Source: Oscillospiraceae bacterium | Lineage (GTDB): Bacteria; Bacillota; Clostridia; Oscillospirales; Oscillospiraceae | Length of the DNA stretch: 64,000 nucleotides | Reading direction: 5' to 3' | Assembly: GCA_017398625.1 (NCBI GenBank) | Contig: JAFQFP010000032.1 | Coordinates: forward strand, 1-64,000 | Shown here: positions 62,562-64,000 of the stretch, piece after piece | Layout of the letters: each line of letters begins with the position of its first letter | Numbering within the stretch: the stretch's first letter is position 1 | Notes under the pieces: model-generated | Database searches by the model: none | Told to the model about the DNA's origin: nothing | What the model saw: only the letters and a program-made list of their open reading frames with translations | Made by a program: the position numbers and the translations under genes

Positions 62562-64000
62562 TTATGCGGATGCTGTGGTTTCCCCGGTAGACTCTGCCGT
62601 TGTCTCTGCGGTCGTCTCCACAGTCGTCTCCCCGGTGGTCTCCGTGGCAGCGCCTGTTGTCTCGGTGGGCGCTGTGGTTTCCTCTGTGGGCGGCACAGTC
62701 TCCTCGGCAGTGCCCTCCACCAGCTTGCCCACACGCTCATGGGCGCGCTTCAAGCCGTAGACCATGGCGCTGTAGGTCTGGTCGTTGACCATGCGAACAT
62801 TGTCTGCCAGATACTGGTCGATCTGCTCCTGCAGACGCACCACCTTCAGCTTTCCGTCAATGCCCTCCATGGTAAAAATGGGGGTGTATTCAAAGTTCGT
62901 GACCTTGGTCTCCCCAGTTATATGATCCTTGGTGATCTCCAGATGGAGCACAACGGAATATTCGCTGCCTGCCCGCTGGGCATCGGAATAGAAATCCCCC
63001 AGAGAGTAAGCCACAAATGCCCCTGTCTCCTTCTCGATCTCCATCTTCTGAACATAGTGAGGATGGGTGCCGATAATGGCATCCACGCCCTCATCGATCA
63101 TCAGATCCTTGATGGTCGCCTGCGTCTTGTTTTCCTTATCGGAATACTCGCTGCCCCAATGGAGCAACGCGATGGTGATGTCCGGCTTTTCCTTTGCGGC
63201 AGCCCGAAGTACCTTTCGGATACCGGAGGTATCCACCTCCTTGTACATGGTGGCATAGTCGGTATACAGCAGGTTTACATGACCGTCAAACTGTTCCGGA
63301 ATGGCATAACCGTCCATGCCCTTGGTAAACGCCACAAAGGCGATCTTGATTCCTTGAATATCGCAGATCGTATAGCCGCCGGTGCGCTTAAATTCCGACT
63401 TTGAGGCGTAAGCGCCCACCGGGAGCATGCCTGCCGCCCGAATATTCTGCAAGGTAGTGGCAAGACCGGAATCGCCGTTATTGATACACCGGGAATTTGC
63501 CATCTGCACCACATCCACGCCGGCATTGTAAAGCGCCTCCATCAGCTCTTGGGGGGCAGACACGGTTGCCGTGCCGTAGGGCTCTCCGCAGAGATTTCCC
63601 TCAAAATTCATCAGTGTCAGATCTGCCTCCGACAGCAGGGGCAACACATCCACAAAGGTATTGGTATAGTCATACACCGCCCCGGCACCTGCCGCCACGG
63701 TCTTGTCGTTGATATTCACATCCCCTACCGCCGCCAGCGTGATCACCGTAGCAGGACCGGTGGGCTCTGTAGAGGGTTCGGTAGTTCCTCCGGTCTCCCC
63801 GGTCTGGGAGATGTGCTCCGGTGGCTGGGTAGATTGGCTGCTGCCCTGCCGGGCAGACTGTGCCACCGCAAAGATCAGAATACCGCAGGAGATCAGCACC
63901 ACAGCCGCGATCACCAGCGTTGCCGTAAACTTTTTCTGCTCTCTCTGGCGCTGCTGCTGCCGCTCCCGACGCTGCTGCCGTCGCTTATTCAGTTCATCGT
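62562..64000 (-). CDS. CapA-like protein, second copy (5' end outside window)
   Basis: Partial: the frame stays open to the right edge, upstream of the hydrophobic anchor, with a very basic Arg/Gln stretch (LNKRRQQRRERQQQRQREQK), so the true start is beyond 64000 and not the GTG at 63914. Anchor FTATLVIAAVVLISCGILIF, a Thr/Glu linker, then CapA domain with LAAVGDVNINDK, NFEGNLCG, LLHWGSEYSD, GTHPHYVQKME and YSLGDFYSD. The usual NNH motif is ANSRCINNGDSG, lacking the His that binds metal in relatives. The C-terminal tail is ETT/TET repeats. A paralog of 54106-55506, with a different anchor and tail. Confidence 0.9.
   Translation of the reverse strand, partial: DELNKRRQQRRERQQQRQREQKKFTATLVIAAVVLISCGILIFAVAQSARQGSSQSTQPPEHISQTGETGGTTEPSTEPTGPATVITLAAVGDVNINDKTVAAGAGAVYDYTNTFVDVLPLLSEADLTLMNFEGNLCGEPYGTATVSAPQELMEALYNAGVDVVQMANSRCINNGDSGLATTLQNIRAAGMLPVGAYASKSEFKRTGGYTICDIQGIKIAFVAFTKGMDGYAIPEQFDGHVNLLYTDYATMYKEVDTSGIRKVLRAAAKEKPDITIALLHWGSEYSDKENKTQATIKDLMIDEGVDAIIGTHPHYVQKMEIEKETGAFVAYSLGDFYSDAQRAGSEYSVVLHLEITKDHITGETKVTNFEYTPIFTMEGIDGKLKVVRLQEQIDQYLADNVRMVNDQTYSAMVYGLKRAHERVGKLVEGTAEETVPPTEETTAPTETTGAATETTGETTVETTAETTAESTGETTASA

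Noticed and set aside
62562..63914. GTG at 63914 as the start of the second CapA-like gene
   Set aside because: It lies inside the hydrophobic anchor and the frame continues with a plausible basic cytoplasmic segment to the window edge.

Overview
The window is a densely packed, GC-rich (roughly high-50s percent by eye) bacterial chromosome segment. Strong consensus sigma-A promoters, GGAGG-type ribosome binding sites, Thr/Pro/Glu-rich linkers on exported proteins, a THF riboswitch over an ECF folate gene, HPr/EI plus a mannose-family PTS, YidD/RnpA/Jag and the YfmF/YfmH peptidase pair all point to a Gram-positive Clostridia member, most likely a gut Oscillospirales (Ruminococcaceae/Oscillospiraceae-like) organism. 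Genus cannot be fixed from the sequence alone.

Layout. 1-12777 (minus strand): a long operon-like run: RDD membrane protein, a CUT1-type ABC importer (MsmK/UgpC-like ATPase, two permeases), a first solute-binding lipoprotein, an OB-fold-repeat lipoprotein, a second paralogous solute-binding lipoprotein, a staphylococcal-nuclease-like lipoprotein with all catalytic residues, and a very large OB-fold/beta-repeat lipoprotein that runs off the left edge. This is the most suggestive candidate for an undescribed system: surface nuclease, OB-fold proteins and importer together. 12899-16902: PHP phosphoesterase, then an MFS transporter overlapping a short GH2 glycosidase. 16905-19847: small membrane protein, tRNA-Met and tRNA-Glu with an unusual palindromic 3' flank, a transglutaminase-like protein without the catalytic Cys, and an orphan ParB/Noc protein. 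20017-21533: THF riboswitch, FolT-like protein with a large C-terminal extension, CooT-like protein. 21581-23588: ptsI and ptsH (HPr with Lys at position 46).

23753-35908: an amino-sugar (probably GalNAc) utilisation region in several divergent units: kbaZ-nagA; agaS-EIIA-YajC-like; EIIB-EIIC-EIID-HAD phosphatase; AraC regulator-Gfo/Idh oxidoreductase; SIS protein-neutral ceramidase-like protein. Import and phosphorylation by the PTS, deacetylation by NagA, deamination/isomerisation by AgaS and tagatose-bisphosphate cleavage by KbaZ with a partner encoded elsewhere would form one pathway.

35909-36801 is gene-poor and holds mobile-element debris, including a frameshifted IS1182-type transposase tail abutting an extraordinary membrane-anchored M23 peptidase with eight C-terminal zinc ribbons (36802-39066). 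39208-45702: ppdK, lexA, a ferritin-like protein and two aminotransferases. 45745-49120: lgt-yfmH-yfmF overlapping operon. 49312-54031: prmA, a DUF4015-like protein, typA, pyridoxamine kinase. 54106-55506: CapA-like protein. 55662-58708: the conserved rpmH-rnpA-yidD-yidC-jag block, without dnaA beside it. 58838-62498: heterodimeric ABC exporter. 62562 to the right edge: a second CapA-like protein, truncated by the window. No CRISPR array, rRNA operon or intact mobile element is visible.
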